Shown one piece after another: positions 9,970 to 21,835 of a DNA stretch of 64,000 bases. The stretch is taken from contig RPFO01000117.1 of assembly GCA_009746045.1 (NCBI GenBank), forward strand, positions 89,939 through 153,938, in the 5' to 3' direction. The DNA is from Mesostigma viride. Lineage: Eukaryota > Streptophyta > Mesostigmatophyceae > Mesostigmatales > Mesostigmataceae. How positions within the stretch are numbered: position 1 is the first letter of the stretch; each line of letters opens with the position of its first letter. A program made the position numbers and the translations under genes. The notes below the pieces were generated by a model. The model was not told the origin of the DNA and did not search any database. It saw nothing but the letters and a program-made list of their open reading frames with translations.

Positions 9970-12900
9970 TCCCACCATTTTTTTCTTTCGTAGGTGTATG
10001 TACATGTGAGTGCAGCCGCCCAAGAGTATGTACATGTGAGTGCCGTCGCCCCTAATTGCGTGCATTGTGTGTGTAAGTGTGTGTGCAGCAGCCCCTTGCG
10101 TGCGTGGTGTATGTACGTGTGTGTGCAGCCGCCCCTTGCGTGCATGGTGTATGTACATGTGAGTGCCGTTGCCCCTTGCGTGCGCGGTGTATGTACGTGT
10201 GTGTGCAGCCGTCCCTTAATTGCGTGCGCGGTGGATGTACATGTGCGGGCAGTTGCCCCTTGCGTGCGCGGTGTATGTACGTGTGTGTGCAGCCGCCCCT
10301 TGCGTGCGCGGTGGATGTACGTGTGTGTGCAGCCACCCCTTTCGTGCGCGGTGTATGTACATGTGAGTGCCGTCGCCCCAAGCGTGCATTTTGTGTGTAA
10401 GTGTGTGTGCAGCAGCCCCTTGCGTGCGCGGTGTATGTACGTGTGTGTGCAGCCGCCCCGTGGTTGCGCGGTGGATGTACATGTGAGTGGAGCCGGTCCT
10501 TGCGTGCGCGGTGTATGTACGTGTGTGTGCAGCCGCCCCTTGCGTGCGCGGTGTAGGTACGTATGTGTGCAGCCGCCCCTTGCGTGCGCGGTGTATGTAC
10601 GTGTGTGTGCAGCCGCCCCAAGCGTGCGCGGTGTGTGTACATGTGAGTGCAGCTGCCCCAAGCGTGCGCGGTGTGTGTACATGTGTGTGCAGTTGCCCCT
10701 TGCGTGCGCGGTGGATGTACGTGTGTGTGCATGCCGGCAATTGCGTGCATGGTGTGTGTACGTGTGTGTGCAGCCGCCCCTTGCGTGCGCGGTGTGTGTA
10801 CATGTGAGTGCCGTCGCCCCAAGCGTGCATTTTGTGTGTAAGTGTGTGTGCAGCCGCCCCTTGCGTGCGCGGTGTAGGTACGTGTGTGTGCAGCCGCCCC
10901 AAGCGTGCGCGGTGTATGTACGTGTGTGTGCAGCCGCCCCAAGCGTGCGCGGTGTGTGTACATGTGAGTGCAGCTGCCCCAAGCGTGCGCGGTGTGTGTA
11001 CATGTGTGTGCAGTTGCACCTTGCGTGCGCGGTGGATGTACGTGTGTGTGCATGCCGGCAATTGCGTGCATGGTGTGTGTACGTGTGTGTGCAGCCGCCC
11101 CTTGCGTGCGCGGTGTGTGTACGTGTGTGTGCACTCGCCCCTTGCGTGCGCGGTGGATGTACATGTGTGTGCAGCCGCCCCTTGCGTGCATGGTGTATGT
11201 CCATGTGTGGGCAGTTGCCCCTTGCGTGCGCGGTGTATGTACATGTTTTTGCACTCGCCCCTTGCGTGCATGGTGTATGTATGTGTGTGTGCAGCCGCCC
11301 CTTGCGTGCGCGGTGGATGTACGTGTGTGTGCAGCCACCCCTTTCGTGCGCGGTGTATGTACATGTGAGTGCCGTCGCCCCAAGCGTGCATTTTGTGTGT
11401 AAGTGTGTGTGCAGCAGCCCCTTGCGTGCGCGGTGTATGTACGTGTGTGTGCAGCCGCCCCGTGGTTGCGCGGTGGATGTACATGTGAGTGGAGCCGGTC
11501 CTTGCGTGCGCGGTGTATGTACGTGTGTGTGCAGCCGCCCCTTGCGTGCGCGGTGTAGGTACGTATGTGTGCAGCCGCCCCTTGCGTGCGCGGTGTATGT
11601 ACGTGTGTGTGCAGCCGCCCCAAGCGTGCGCGGTGTGTGTACATGTGAGTGCAGCTGCCCCAAGCGTGCGCGGTGTGTGTACATGTGTGTGCAGTTGCCC
11701 CTTGCGTGCGCGGTGGATGTACGTGTGTGTGCATGCCGGCAATTGCGTGCATGGTGTGTGTACGTGTGTGTGCAGCCGCCCCTTGCGTGCGCGGTGTGTG
11801 TACATGTGAGTGCCGTCGCCCCAAGCGTGCATTTTGTGTGTAAGTGTGTGTGCAGCCGCCCCTTGCGTGCGCGGTGTAGGTACGTGTGTGTGCAGCCGCC
11901 CCAAGCGTGCGCGGTGTGTGTACGTGTGTGTGCAGCCGCCCCAAGCGTGCGCGGTGTGTGTACATGTGAGTGCAGCTGCCCCAAGCGTGCGCGGTGTGTG
12001 TACATGTGTGTGCAGTTGCCCCTTGCGTGCGCGGTGGATGTACGTGTGTGTGCATGCCGGCAATTGCGTGCATGGTGTGTGTACGTGTGTGTGCAGCCGC
12101 CCCTTGCGTGCGCGGTGTGTGTACGTGTGTGTGCACTCGCCCCTTGCGTGCGCGGTGTATGTACGTGTGTGTGCAGCCGCCCCTTGCGTGCGCGGTGTAG
12201 GTACGTGTGTGTGCAGCCGCCCCAAGCGTGCGCGGTGTATGTATGTGTGTGTGCAGCCGCCCCTTGCGTGCGCGGTGGATGTACGTGTGTGTGCAGCCAC
12301 CCCTTTCGTGCGCGGTGTATGTACATGTGAGTGCCGTCGCCCCAAGCGTGCATTTTGTGTGTAAGTGTGTGTGCAGCAGCCCCTTGCGTGCGCGGTGTAT
12401 GTACGTGTGTGTGCAGCCGCCCCGTGGTTGCGCGGTGGATGTACATGTGAGTGGAGCCGGTCCTTGCGTGCGCGGTGTATGTACGTGTGTGTGCAGCCGC
12501 CCCTTGCGTGCGTGGTGTGTGTACATGTAAGTGCAGCCGCCCCTTGCGTGCGCGGTGTATGTACGTGTGTGTGCAGCCGTCCCTTGCGTGCGCGGTGTGT
12601 GTACGTGTGTGTGCAGCCGCCCCTTGCGTGCATGGTGAGTGTAAGTGTGTGTGCAGCCGCCCCTTGCGTGCGCAGTGTATGTACGTGTGTGTGCAGCCGC
12701 CCCTTGCGTGCGCGGTGTGTGTACTGTGTGTGCAGCCGGCCCTTGCGTGCGGTGTGTGTACGTGTGTGTGCAGCCGCCCCTTGCGTGCGCGGTGTATGTA
12801 CATGTGTGTGCAGCCGGCCCTTGCGTGCGCGGTGATGTACATGTGTGGGCAGTTGCCCCTTGCGTGCGCGGTGTATGTACATGTGTTTGCACTCGCCCCT

Positions 12901-15780
12901 TGCGTGCGCGGTGGATGTATGTGTGTGCAGCCGCCCCTTGCGTGCGGTGTGTGTACGTGTGTGTGCAGTCCCCTTGCGTGCGGTGTGTGTACATGTGTGT
13001 GCAGCCGCCCCTTGCGTGCATGGTGTGTGTACGTGTGTGTGCAGTTGCCCCTTGCGTGCGCGGTGTATGTACGTGTGTGTGCAGCCGCCCTTGCGTGCGC
13101 GGTGTGTGTACATGTGAGTGCAGCCGCCCCAAGCGTGTGTACATGTGTGTGCAGTTGCCCCTTGCGTGCGCGGTGGATGTACGTGTGTGTGCATGCCGGC
13201 AATTGCGTGCATGGTGTGTGTACGTTTGTGTGCAGCCGCCCCTTGCGTGCGCGGTGTGTGTACGTGTGTGTGAATCCTTGTCCTTGCGTGCATGGTGTAT
13301 GTACATGTGGGTGCAGCCGCCCCTTGCGTGCGCGGTGTATGCCAGTGTGTGTGCATGCCGGCCCTTGCGTGCATGGTGTGTGTAAGTGTGTGTGCAGCCG
13401 CCCCGAGCGTGTGTACATGTGTGTGCAGTTGCCCCTTGCGTGCGCAGTGGATGTACGTGTGTGTGCATGCCGGCAATTGCATGCATGGTGTGTGTACGTG
13501 TGTGTGCAGCCGCCCCTTTCGTGCGCGGTGTGTGTACGTGTGTGTGCACTCGCCCCTTGCGTGCGCGGTGTATGTACGTGTGTGCAGCCGCCCCTTGCGT
13601 GCGCGGTGTATGCCAGTGTGTGTGCATGCCGGCCCTTGCGTGCATGGTGTGTGTAAGTGTGTGTGCAGCCCCTTGCGTGCATGGTGTATGTACGTGTGTG
13701 TGCAGCCGCCCCTTGCGTGCGCGGTGTGTGTACGTATGTGTGCAGCCGCCCCTTGCGTGCGCGGTGTATGTACGTGTGTGTGCAGCCGCCCCTTGCGTGC
13801 GCGGTGTAGGTACGTGTGTGTGCAGCCGCCCCAAGCGTGCGCGGTGTGTGTACATGTGAGTGCAGCTGCCCCAAGCGTGCGCGGTGTGTGTACGTGTGTG
13901 TGCAGTTGCCCCTTGCGTGCGCGGTGGATGTACGTGTGTGTGCATGCCGGCAATTGCGTGCATGGTGTGTGTACGTGTGTGTGCAGCCGCCCCTTGCGTG
14001 CGCGGTGTGTGTACATGTGTGTGCAGCCGCCCCTTGCGTGCGCGGTGTAGGTACGTGTGTGTGCAGCCGCCCCAAGCGTGCGCGGTGTGTGTACATGTGT
14101 GTGCAGTTGCCCCTTGCGTGCGCGGTGGATGTACGTGTGTGTGCATGCCGGCAATTGCGTGCATGGTGTGTGTACGTGTGTGTGCAGCAGCCCCTTGCGT
14201 GCGCGGTGTGTGTACATGTGTGTGCCGTCGCCCCTTGCGTGCGTGGTGTAAGTGTGTGTGCAGCCGCCCCTTGCGTGCGGTGTATGTACGTGTGTGTGCA
14301 GCAGCCCCTTGCGTGCGCGGTGTATGTACATGTGTGTGCACTCGCCCCTTGCGTGCATGGTGCATGTATGTATGTGTGTGTGCAGCCGCCCCTTGCGTGC
14401 GCGGTGGATGTACGTGTGTGTGCAGCCACCCCTTTCGTGAGCGGTGTATGTACATGTGAGTGCCGTCGCCCCAAGCGTGCATTTTGTGTGTAAGTGTGTG
14501 TGCAGCAGCCCCTTGCGTGCGCGGTGTATGTACGTGTGTGTGCAGCCGCCCCGTGGTTGCGCGGTGGATGTACATGTGAGTGGAGCCGGTCCTTGCGTGC
14601 GCGGTGTATGTACGTGTGTGTGCAGCCGCCCCTTGCGTGCGTGGTGTGTGTACATGTAAGTGCAGCCGCCCCTTGCGTGCGCGGTGTATGTACGTGTGTG
14701 TGCAGCCGTCCCTTGCGTGCGCGGTGTGTGTACGTGTGTGTGCAGCCGCCCCTCGCGTGCATGGTGAGTGTAAGTGTGTGTGCAGCAGCCCCTTGCGTGC
14801 ATGGTGTGTACGTGTGTGTGCAGTTGCCCCTTGCGTGCGCGGTGTATGTACGTGTGTGTGCAGCCGGCCCTTGCGTGCGCGGTGTGTGTACATGTGAGTG
14901 CAGCCGGCCCTTGCGTGCGCGGTGGATGTACATGTGTGGGCAGTTGCCCCTTGCGTGCGCGGTGTATGTACATGTGTTTGCACTCGCCCCTTGCGTGCGC
15001 GGTGGATGTACATGTGTGTGCAGCCGAACCTTGCGTGCATGGTGTGTGTACCTGTGCGTGAAGTCGCTCCTTGCGTGCATGGTGTGTGTACGTGTGTGTG
15101 CAGCCGCCCCTTGCGTGCGCGGTGTAGGTACGTGTGTGTGCAGCCGCCCCTTGCGTGCGCGGTGTATGTACGTGTGTGTGCAGCCGGCCCTTGCGTGCAT
15201 GGTGTGTGTACGTGTGTGTGCAGCCGGCCCTTGCGTGCGCGGTGGATGTACATGTGTGTGCAGTCGCCCCTTGCGTGCGCGGTGTAGGTACGTATGTGTG
15301 CAGCCGCCCCTTGCGTGCGCGGTGTATGTACGTGTGTGTGCAGCCGCCCCGTGGTTGCGCGGTGTATGTACATGTGTGTGCAGTTGCCCCTTGCGTGCGC
15401 GGTGTATGTACGTGTGTGTGCAGCCGGCCCTTGCGTGCGCGGTGGATGTACATGTGAGTGCAGCCGGCCCTTGCGTGCATGGTGTGTGTACGTGTGTGTG
15501 CAGCCGCCCCTTGCGTGCATGGTGTATGTACATGTGAGTGCAGCCGGCCCTTGCGTGCATGGTGTGTGTACGTGTGTGTGCAGCCGCCCCTTGCGTGCGC
15601 GGTGTATGTACGTGTGTGCGCACTCGCCCCTTGCGTGCGCGGTGTATGTACGTGTGTGTGCAGTTGCCCCTTGCGTGCGCGGTGGATGTACGTGTGTGTG
15701 CAGCCGCCCCTTGCGTGCGCGGTGTGTGTACGTGTATGTGCAGCCGCCCCTTGCGTGCATGTACATGTGTGAAGAAATAA
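9970..15780. repeat. 40-bp GC-rich minisatellite with higher-order structure
   Basis: About 145 units of roughly 40 bp, with cores such as CAGCCGCCCCTTGCGTGCG and GGTGTATGTACGTGTGTGT. The unit length is 1 mod 3 and lacks stops, so all frames stay open and give artefactual proteins on both strands. A rare variant containing GCATTTTGTGTG marks positions 10386, 10827, 11388, 11829, 12350 and 14479, showing duplications at offsets of 1002, 962 and 2129 bp. The array starts directly at the truncated copia copy. Confidence 0.95.
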
Positions 15781-15889
15781 GCAATAGTGAATGAAATAGT
15801 AAAAAGAAAATCATTCCAGCATATGTATGTACAAGTTTTTAGTAGTACACTATGACTATCGTCAAATATAACAATTTTCTATATTTTCA
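15781..15889. other. Short AT-rich spacer, nothing recognised
   Basis: AT-rich unique sequence between two repeat arrays; no gene or motif recognised. Confidence 0.6.
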
Positions 15890-17680
15890 TACACACACGA
15901 ACAACACACCCAACACACACACACACTATGTTTGCACCCAAGACACACACCAACACCTAAAAACAAGACACCAACACACAAGACAGCCATGCAACACACA
16001 CCCAACACACACACGCAACACACACATAACACACCTAAGTATAGTTGTTATAACACACAACACATAGGTACATCCCGCCCCCCCACACACAACACCAACA
16101 CATGACAATTAACAGGCCACAACACACACACTGACACACATGCCCCAACACACACACACACATGCCCCAACACACACACACATGCCCCAACACTGCACAC
16201 ACAACAACACCCAAACACACACCACACACACAAAAGACACCCAACACACATACCGAAAACACGCACACACAACACCTACTAAAAACAAGACACCAACACA
16301 CAAGACACCCAACACACACCCAACACACACACACACACACAATGTTTGCACCGGTCGGCCCACGACACCCACACCCAACACACACATAACACACCTAAGT
16401 AACACACAACACACACGTACATCCCCCCCCCCACACACACAACACCAACACATGACAATTAACATGCCACAACACACACACATGCCCCAACACACACACA
16501 CACATGCCCCAACACTGCACACACAACAACACCCAAACACATACCACACACACACAAGACACCCAACACACATACCGAAAACACGCACACACAACACCTA
16601 CCAAAAACACCAAACACACAAGACACCCAACACACACCCAACACACACACACACACAATGTTTGCACCCACGACACACACACCAACACCTAAAAATAAGA
16701 CACCAACACACAACACACGTACACGTACATCCCCCCCCCCACAACACCAACAATAACATGCAAACAACACACACACAACACACCTAAGTCACACACACAA
16801 CACACACGTACTTTCCCCCCCCCACACCCAACACCAACACACAAGACACTTTGCACACACCCTACACACACCCACACCCTTTATGAACACATGTACACCC
16901 AACACACACACGCAACACACACCTAGGTCGATCACACACAACACACACAAAACACACCTAAGTCACACACAACACACACGTACACCCCCCCACACAAACC
17001 CAATACCAACACACAAGACACTTGGCCCCCCCCCACCCACCCACACACCCACACCCACACCCACACCACACATCCAACACACACAACACACACACTACAC
17101 ACTTAAGTCACACACAACACACACATAACACACCTAAGTCACACACAACACACACGTCCATCCCCCCCTCACACTCAACACCAATACATGACAATTAACA
17201 TGCACACAACACACACACGCACACGCCCCAACACACACACACACAACATACATACACAGAGCACACACACACGCCTCAACACACATACCGAACACACACA
17301 CACAAGACACCCAACACACATACCGACACACACACACACACACACTATGTTTGCACCCGACATACACACACCCAACACCTACTAAAAACAAGAAACCAAC
17401 ACACAAGACACCCTACACACACACAACACACACACACACAACACATATCCAACACAAACAACACACACACCTAAGTCACACACACAACACACCTACTAAG
17501 TCACACACACAACACACATGTACCTCCCCCCCCCCACACCCAACATCAACACACAAGACACTTTGCACACACCCTACACGCCCCCGCACCTTCATGAATG
17601 CACCCAACACACACACACAACACACACGCCCCAACACACATACCCAACATTCACACAACACACCCAACATATAAGGGTAA
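15890..17680. repeat. CA-rich degenerate tandem repeat
   Basis: The plus strand is almost only A and C, built from ACACACCCAACAC-like words. Larger modules recur: TGTTTGCACCC near 15930, 16342, 16659 and 17347; runs of 8-10 C near 16424 and 16731; and ACATGACAATTAACATGC blocks. Reading frames here are low-complexity artefacts. Shortly after the end, at 17697-17716, stands GGTTTAGGGTTTA, about two units of plant-type telomere sequence. Confidence 0.9.
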
Positions 17681-17866
17681 ATATGGTTTAGGAGTGTAGG
17701 GGTTTAGGGTTTAAGGCCTACCATACACCCGTATGTAAAAATGCAACAACACGCCAAGTCATCCGCCACCATGCAAAAATATATAAACACAACTGGTCAT
17801 CCTCAACAAGAATGCCCATTTTAGTACCTAATCCGCACTTGGCACTTGTCCAGTTTCGTAAGTCCA

Positions 17867-17880
17867 ACGGCCGTTGGCTT
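17867..17880. repeat. Palindrome CCAACGGCCGTTGG
   Basis: A single perfect copy just beyond the inferred last exon of the minus-strand transposase-related gene, in its 3' flank. Confidence 0.85.
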
Positions 17881-18744
17881 TGAGAAATTAAGATATGCGA
17901 CATGCGCCATGCAGCCAAGCTAAAGTATAGGCTGATTGCCCTGTATGTAACATTAGTAAGGTGAACGACCGTCGACAAAAAAACACATGCGACATACAAA
18001 CACCAATTTTACACAGTAATGTTTGGAATGACGTACCGTAATTTCGGCGTCCACCTTCTTCGCAATTGTGAACCAGCCCTGTCGCGTGTTGTCCGGATGT
18101 CCTTCCCACTTGCCCTTCGTGACCTTTGCGACGCTCAGGTAGCACACGATTGCAGTTAAGGGTTCTCGGTCGTCTGGGTTCCAGAAGAAGCGTCGGGCGT
18201 CCGATCCGGAGGAGGAGCACCTCTCGAAGTATTTTACGTACATTACCCAGTTGCCTTTCTTAAAAACCTCGCCCCCCCCCCTGTATGTTTGTTTAAACAC
18301 TCATCCTTGTCGAGTTGGTGGGCGACTCGAACAACTTTCGCCAACCAGTACGGGTGGTCGGGCACATGGTCCTTGTGCCCCCTCTCAGATGCGACTGCGA
18401 CGGCCTCCCCCTCCTGCAAACCACGCCCCAACTCGTTTCTTGCCGTTTGAACGTGGTTCAGGCGGGTTCCCGGATATCGCGTGGGGTTCCGCGACTTACT
18501 CGCCTGGAGTTTTACAGTCCACGACGAGCTGCTCCAATCGTTTGGGCATGTCGTCCACTTGCCCTCTCGGCACTCCGCACAACTGAAGCATGAAAAACGC
18601 CTGAGCTTTACCACCTCGACCCGCTCGCCCTTTTTGTCCAGTCGCCACTGGTGTGCCGTGGAGATATCTCGGATCGGGCCTCGCTCCTTACCGGACGTGA
18701 GAATCTGCAATTGTAATTCCATGAAACAACATCACAGCACATTT

Positions 18745-18900
18745 CCCAACTCCAACGGCCGTTGGCACTCAACAATTATAAGATTTCCCAACTCCAACGG
18801 CCGTTGGCCCTTGGAAACTTTATATAAGTACATTTCTCAACTCCAACGGCCGTTGGCACTCAACAATTATACGATTTTCCAGCTCCAACGGCCGTTGGCC
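18745..18900. repeat. Four palindromes within an inferred intron
   Basis: Four copies of CCAACGGCCGTTGG spaced about 38-50 bp lie in the intron between exons C and D (19006-18705). Seen from the gene strand, several are followed within 4-7 bases by GGGAAA or GAAA, as at other sites in the window. Confidence 0.85.
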
Positions 18901-19777
18901 TTATGAAACTTCAAACTGCATCAAGGAAGCTGTCCTCTGTAAAGTGTAACCAGAGACAAATTATAGAACTGCACTTGACCACCAGAAAGCAACTGTCTTT
19001 ACTTACGTTATCGAGAAGAAATGCCCGTCGAACCACGTCCGATTGTGCCGATGGTCGACTCGAGTCTTTGCCGGTTCTCCAATCCCGGTTCAGGTAGGCC
19101 ACCAGTGCCTCCACCGTATTCAGGTTCCGATTGTCCTCCTGCATCTGCGCTCTTTTGAGGATGCTTTTGACCGTCCCCCCCTCCCCGTCCGACTCCCCCT
19201 TCCCATGTCCTGCACACGAGTAGTTCCACTCCAATGATTCCAAGTCGGGGTCGGCCTCGAGCAGGTCCGCAGCCATCGCCAACACATACCGGGATTGGAA
19301 CTGCTCCTTACAGTTGTCGGACCAACTGATCCAGTTCCTCACCTCCACCCCCTCCTCCCTCAGCACGTTAAGGGTATTCTTCATCACGAACTCCAGGGTC
19401 TGGGCATTCCTCGGTACGTCCTTCCCCATGTAATCGTGCTTCACCCTTTTGATTTCCAGCGATACGGGATCACGGTACATCACGATCACCGGCATCAGGA
19501 CGTAACTACTTGGGTACCAGTACTGCGCCTGCAACTGTTTCTGCAGGTGGTCCGAATAGTTCTCCGAGTAGTCCATCAGGACCACCACCGTTCCCAGCGG
19601 CATCACGTCAATGCACTCCTTGTAAGCGTGGTGCTGCCAGGCCCATGTATGGACGTGAATGGCGAATTCCGGGAAGCGCGCCGTAATGAGTTCATGGAGC
19701 TCCGAGAGGGTTGACTTGATGAGTTTTTGCTGCAGGTTCATTTGCGGCGCCACATCCTCCTCCTGCAACACAACACA

Positions 19778-20013
19778 CCCGCGCACCATGGATTGACCGA
19801 AGAATGGAAGTCAGCAGCTGGGAATTTCCCAACGCCAACGGCCGTTGGAAGTATGAAAGTCTACATATATATATTCAACGATGCAAATATACATGCCCGC
19901 GCACCATGGATTGACCGAAGAATGGAAGTCAGCAGCTGGGAATTTCCCAACGCCAACGGCCGTTGGAAGTATGAAAGTCTACATATATATATTCAACGAT
20001 GCAAATATACATG
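19778..20013. repeat. Two 118-bp direct repeats in an intron
   Basis: The segment starting at 19781 (GCGCACCATGG) recurs from 19899. Each copy holds one palindrome (near 19834 and 19952) and an alternating ATATATAT tract. The repeats fill the inferred intron between exons B and C of the transposase-related gene. Confidence 0.85.
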
Positions 20014-21235
20014 CTTACCGTCCCACGGGGCGCTGTGCCCTCCTTTATGAAGTCGAACCACGTGTACTTCTTTGTCCACCCCTTCATCTGGTCCGTCACG
20101 ATGAACTCGGAAATCCCACACTCGTTGCACGTCCCTTCCAAGCAGTTCATTGGGACGTTAACGAACGGGCCGCCCGTCCTCCCCCCTCCTTGCCCCCCTC
20201 CCCCCTCTCAGCCCTGTGGCAGGTGAAACGTCGAACGAAATCATGGGCATTGTCAGGCACGGAAGGGATACCCTCCCTCTCCTCGATCTCCAGCGTGCTC
20301 TTCAACTCCTTGACGCCTTTGGCGAAGGCAGAGAGCAGAGACTCGAAGACGACGTGCTTTTCGCATGCGCACAAGTCCCGGTCCTTCCACACGCCCTTTA
20401 CGCACTTGGGCATGAACTCCACGAACTTCGTGTACCCCACCTTGTACCTTGTCCCGTCCGCAGTCGTCACGATACCTCCCTTGTACGGCGACGCGTCAGA
20501 ACAGAACCGCTTGTAAATCGTTTCAAGCGAGTCCAAATAGTACCTTCCGCCCTGGGAGGAAATGAGGATCCTGGCGTTTCCCTTCCTTTCGAACTCATTG
20601 ACCACGTCCTTATGGTTGGGAGACGCCCTCGTGTTTAGGTCTGACAACCAGTAACTCCCGACGATGTCTTTGACCTCCTCCGGAAACTTGTCCGACCGTA
20701 AAGCACGAGGGGGCGCCTTCAGGGCGGGAAGGTCGCCCCCCATCCTCATTCCCCTTGCGGTCTGGATATCCTTGGGCGTGACGTGAAGCAGCCGCGCGAG
20801 AGTGCAATGCCCTTGATTGTTCATGCCGTCCTTTCCCAAGCACATTGACAGCACAGCGCACTTCGCGTTCCTGTGCTCATCCGACTTGCCCAATTCCTGG
20901 AAACCTTGCACGATATTAGCGACAACCTCCTGAGCGAAGGACTCCGACGCCTTTCTTTTCAGCGCAGGGCGGTACTGTTTCCCCATAACCTTCACAACCG
21001 CACCTGGCAGCCGCTCAAGCGCCCTCAAGCCTACTGCAGTTTTCGTGTTTTCAGTCTTGTGATTGTTGTCCTTCAGCAAGTATTCCATTGCGCTGGCCAT
21101 GTCGAGGGCAAGTTGGTTGCCCTTGATCTCGACGTACTTGAGACTTAGGTCTTTGTTGTGCGCTTCACCTGCATCCGCGCGCATACAGAATCCAGACGAA
21201 GTTTTGACTTTTTATCAAATTATTGCTTTCCAACA

Positions 21236-21835
21236 ATTACCCAATTTGTAGGTCCCAACGGCCGTTGGACCCCTGAAAGTACGCCTGAAACACGCCAACA
21301 CATGCATTTTCGACACCCAACGGCCGTTGGACCCCCGAAAGTGGGCCTGAAACACGCCAACACATGCATTTTCGACACCCAACGGCCGTTGGACCCCTGA
21401 AAGCGGGCCGAAAACACGCCAACACATGCATTTTCGACACCCAACGGCCGTTGGACCCCTGAAAGTGGGCCTGAAACACGCCAACACATGCATTTTCGAC
21501 ACCCAACGGCCGTTGGACCCCTGAAAGCGGGCCGAAAACACGCCAACACATGCATTTTCTACACCCAACGGCCGTTGGACCCCTGAAAGTGGGCCTGAAA
21601 CACGCCCTTTACATGCATTTTCGACACCCAACGGCCGTTGGACCCCTGAAAGCGGGCCGAAAACACGCCAACACATGCATTTTCGACGTCCAACGGCCGT
21701 TGGGCCCCTGAAAGCGGGCCGGAAACACGCTAACGCATGCATTTTAGACACCCAACGGCCGTTGGACCCCTGAAAGCGGGCCGAAAACTCGCCAACACCT
21801 GCATTTTTTACACGCCAGGATGTGAATTTCCGAAT
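21236..21835. repeat. 62-bp tandem array centred on the palindrome
   Basis: Nine palindromes start at 21255, 21317, 21379, 21441, 21503, 21565, 21628, 21690 and 21752, a nearly constant 62-bp period. Each unit reads TTTTCGACAC before and ACCCCTGAAAG after the palindrome, so TTTC/GAAA flank it symmetrically. A decayed copy follows near 21864. The array lies directly 5' of the inferred first exon of the minus-strand gene. Confidence 0.92.

Larger units (their letters stand above)
17920..21184 (-). pseudogene. Multi-exon DDE-type transposase-related gene
   Basis: I infer exons A about 21184-20220, B about 20160-20019, C 19762-19007, D 18704-18037 and E 17940-17920 (ends GNQPIL-stop). The B-C, C-D and D-E joins have GT-AG ends and phase 0. 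Exon A has an N-terminal Cys/His region (RDLCACEKH). Exon B has CLEGTCNEC. Exon C has the core: VVVLMDYSENY, WSDNCKEQFQSRY, and HGKGESDGEGGTVK; exon D has RRFSCFSCAEC. This order matches a widespread uncharacterised animal and protist family with DxxENY, SDG..QxK and HGK..DG.GG..K motifs, thought to be RNase H-fold transposases. The frame breaks in a G-rich stretch (20170-20215, between A and B) and in a C10 run (18272-18281), hence the pseudogene label; both could be sequence errors. Upstream exons may exist. Confidence 0.6.

Noticed and set aside
9966-15814. Reading frames of 1,754-1,920 codons on the minus strand and 778 codons on the plus strand
   Set aside because: They are the translation of a stop-free 40-bp repeat whose length is not a multiple of three; the same pseudo-protein appears in all frames.
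17697-17716. Interstitial telomere
   Set aside because: Only about two TTTAGGG units; too short to call more than a chance or decayed match.
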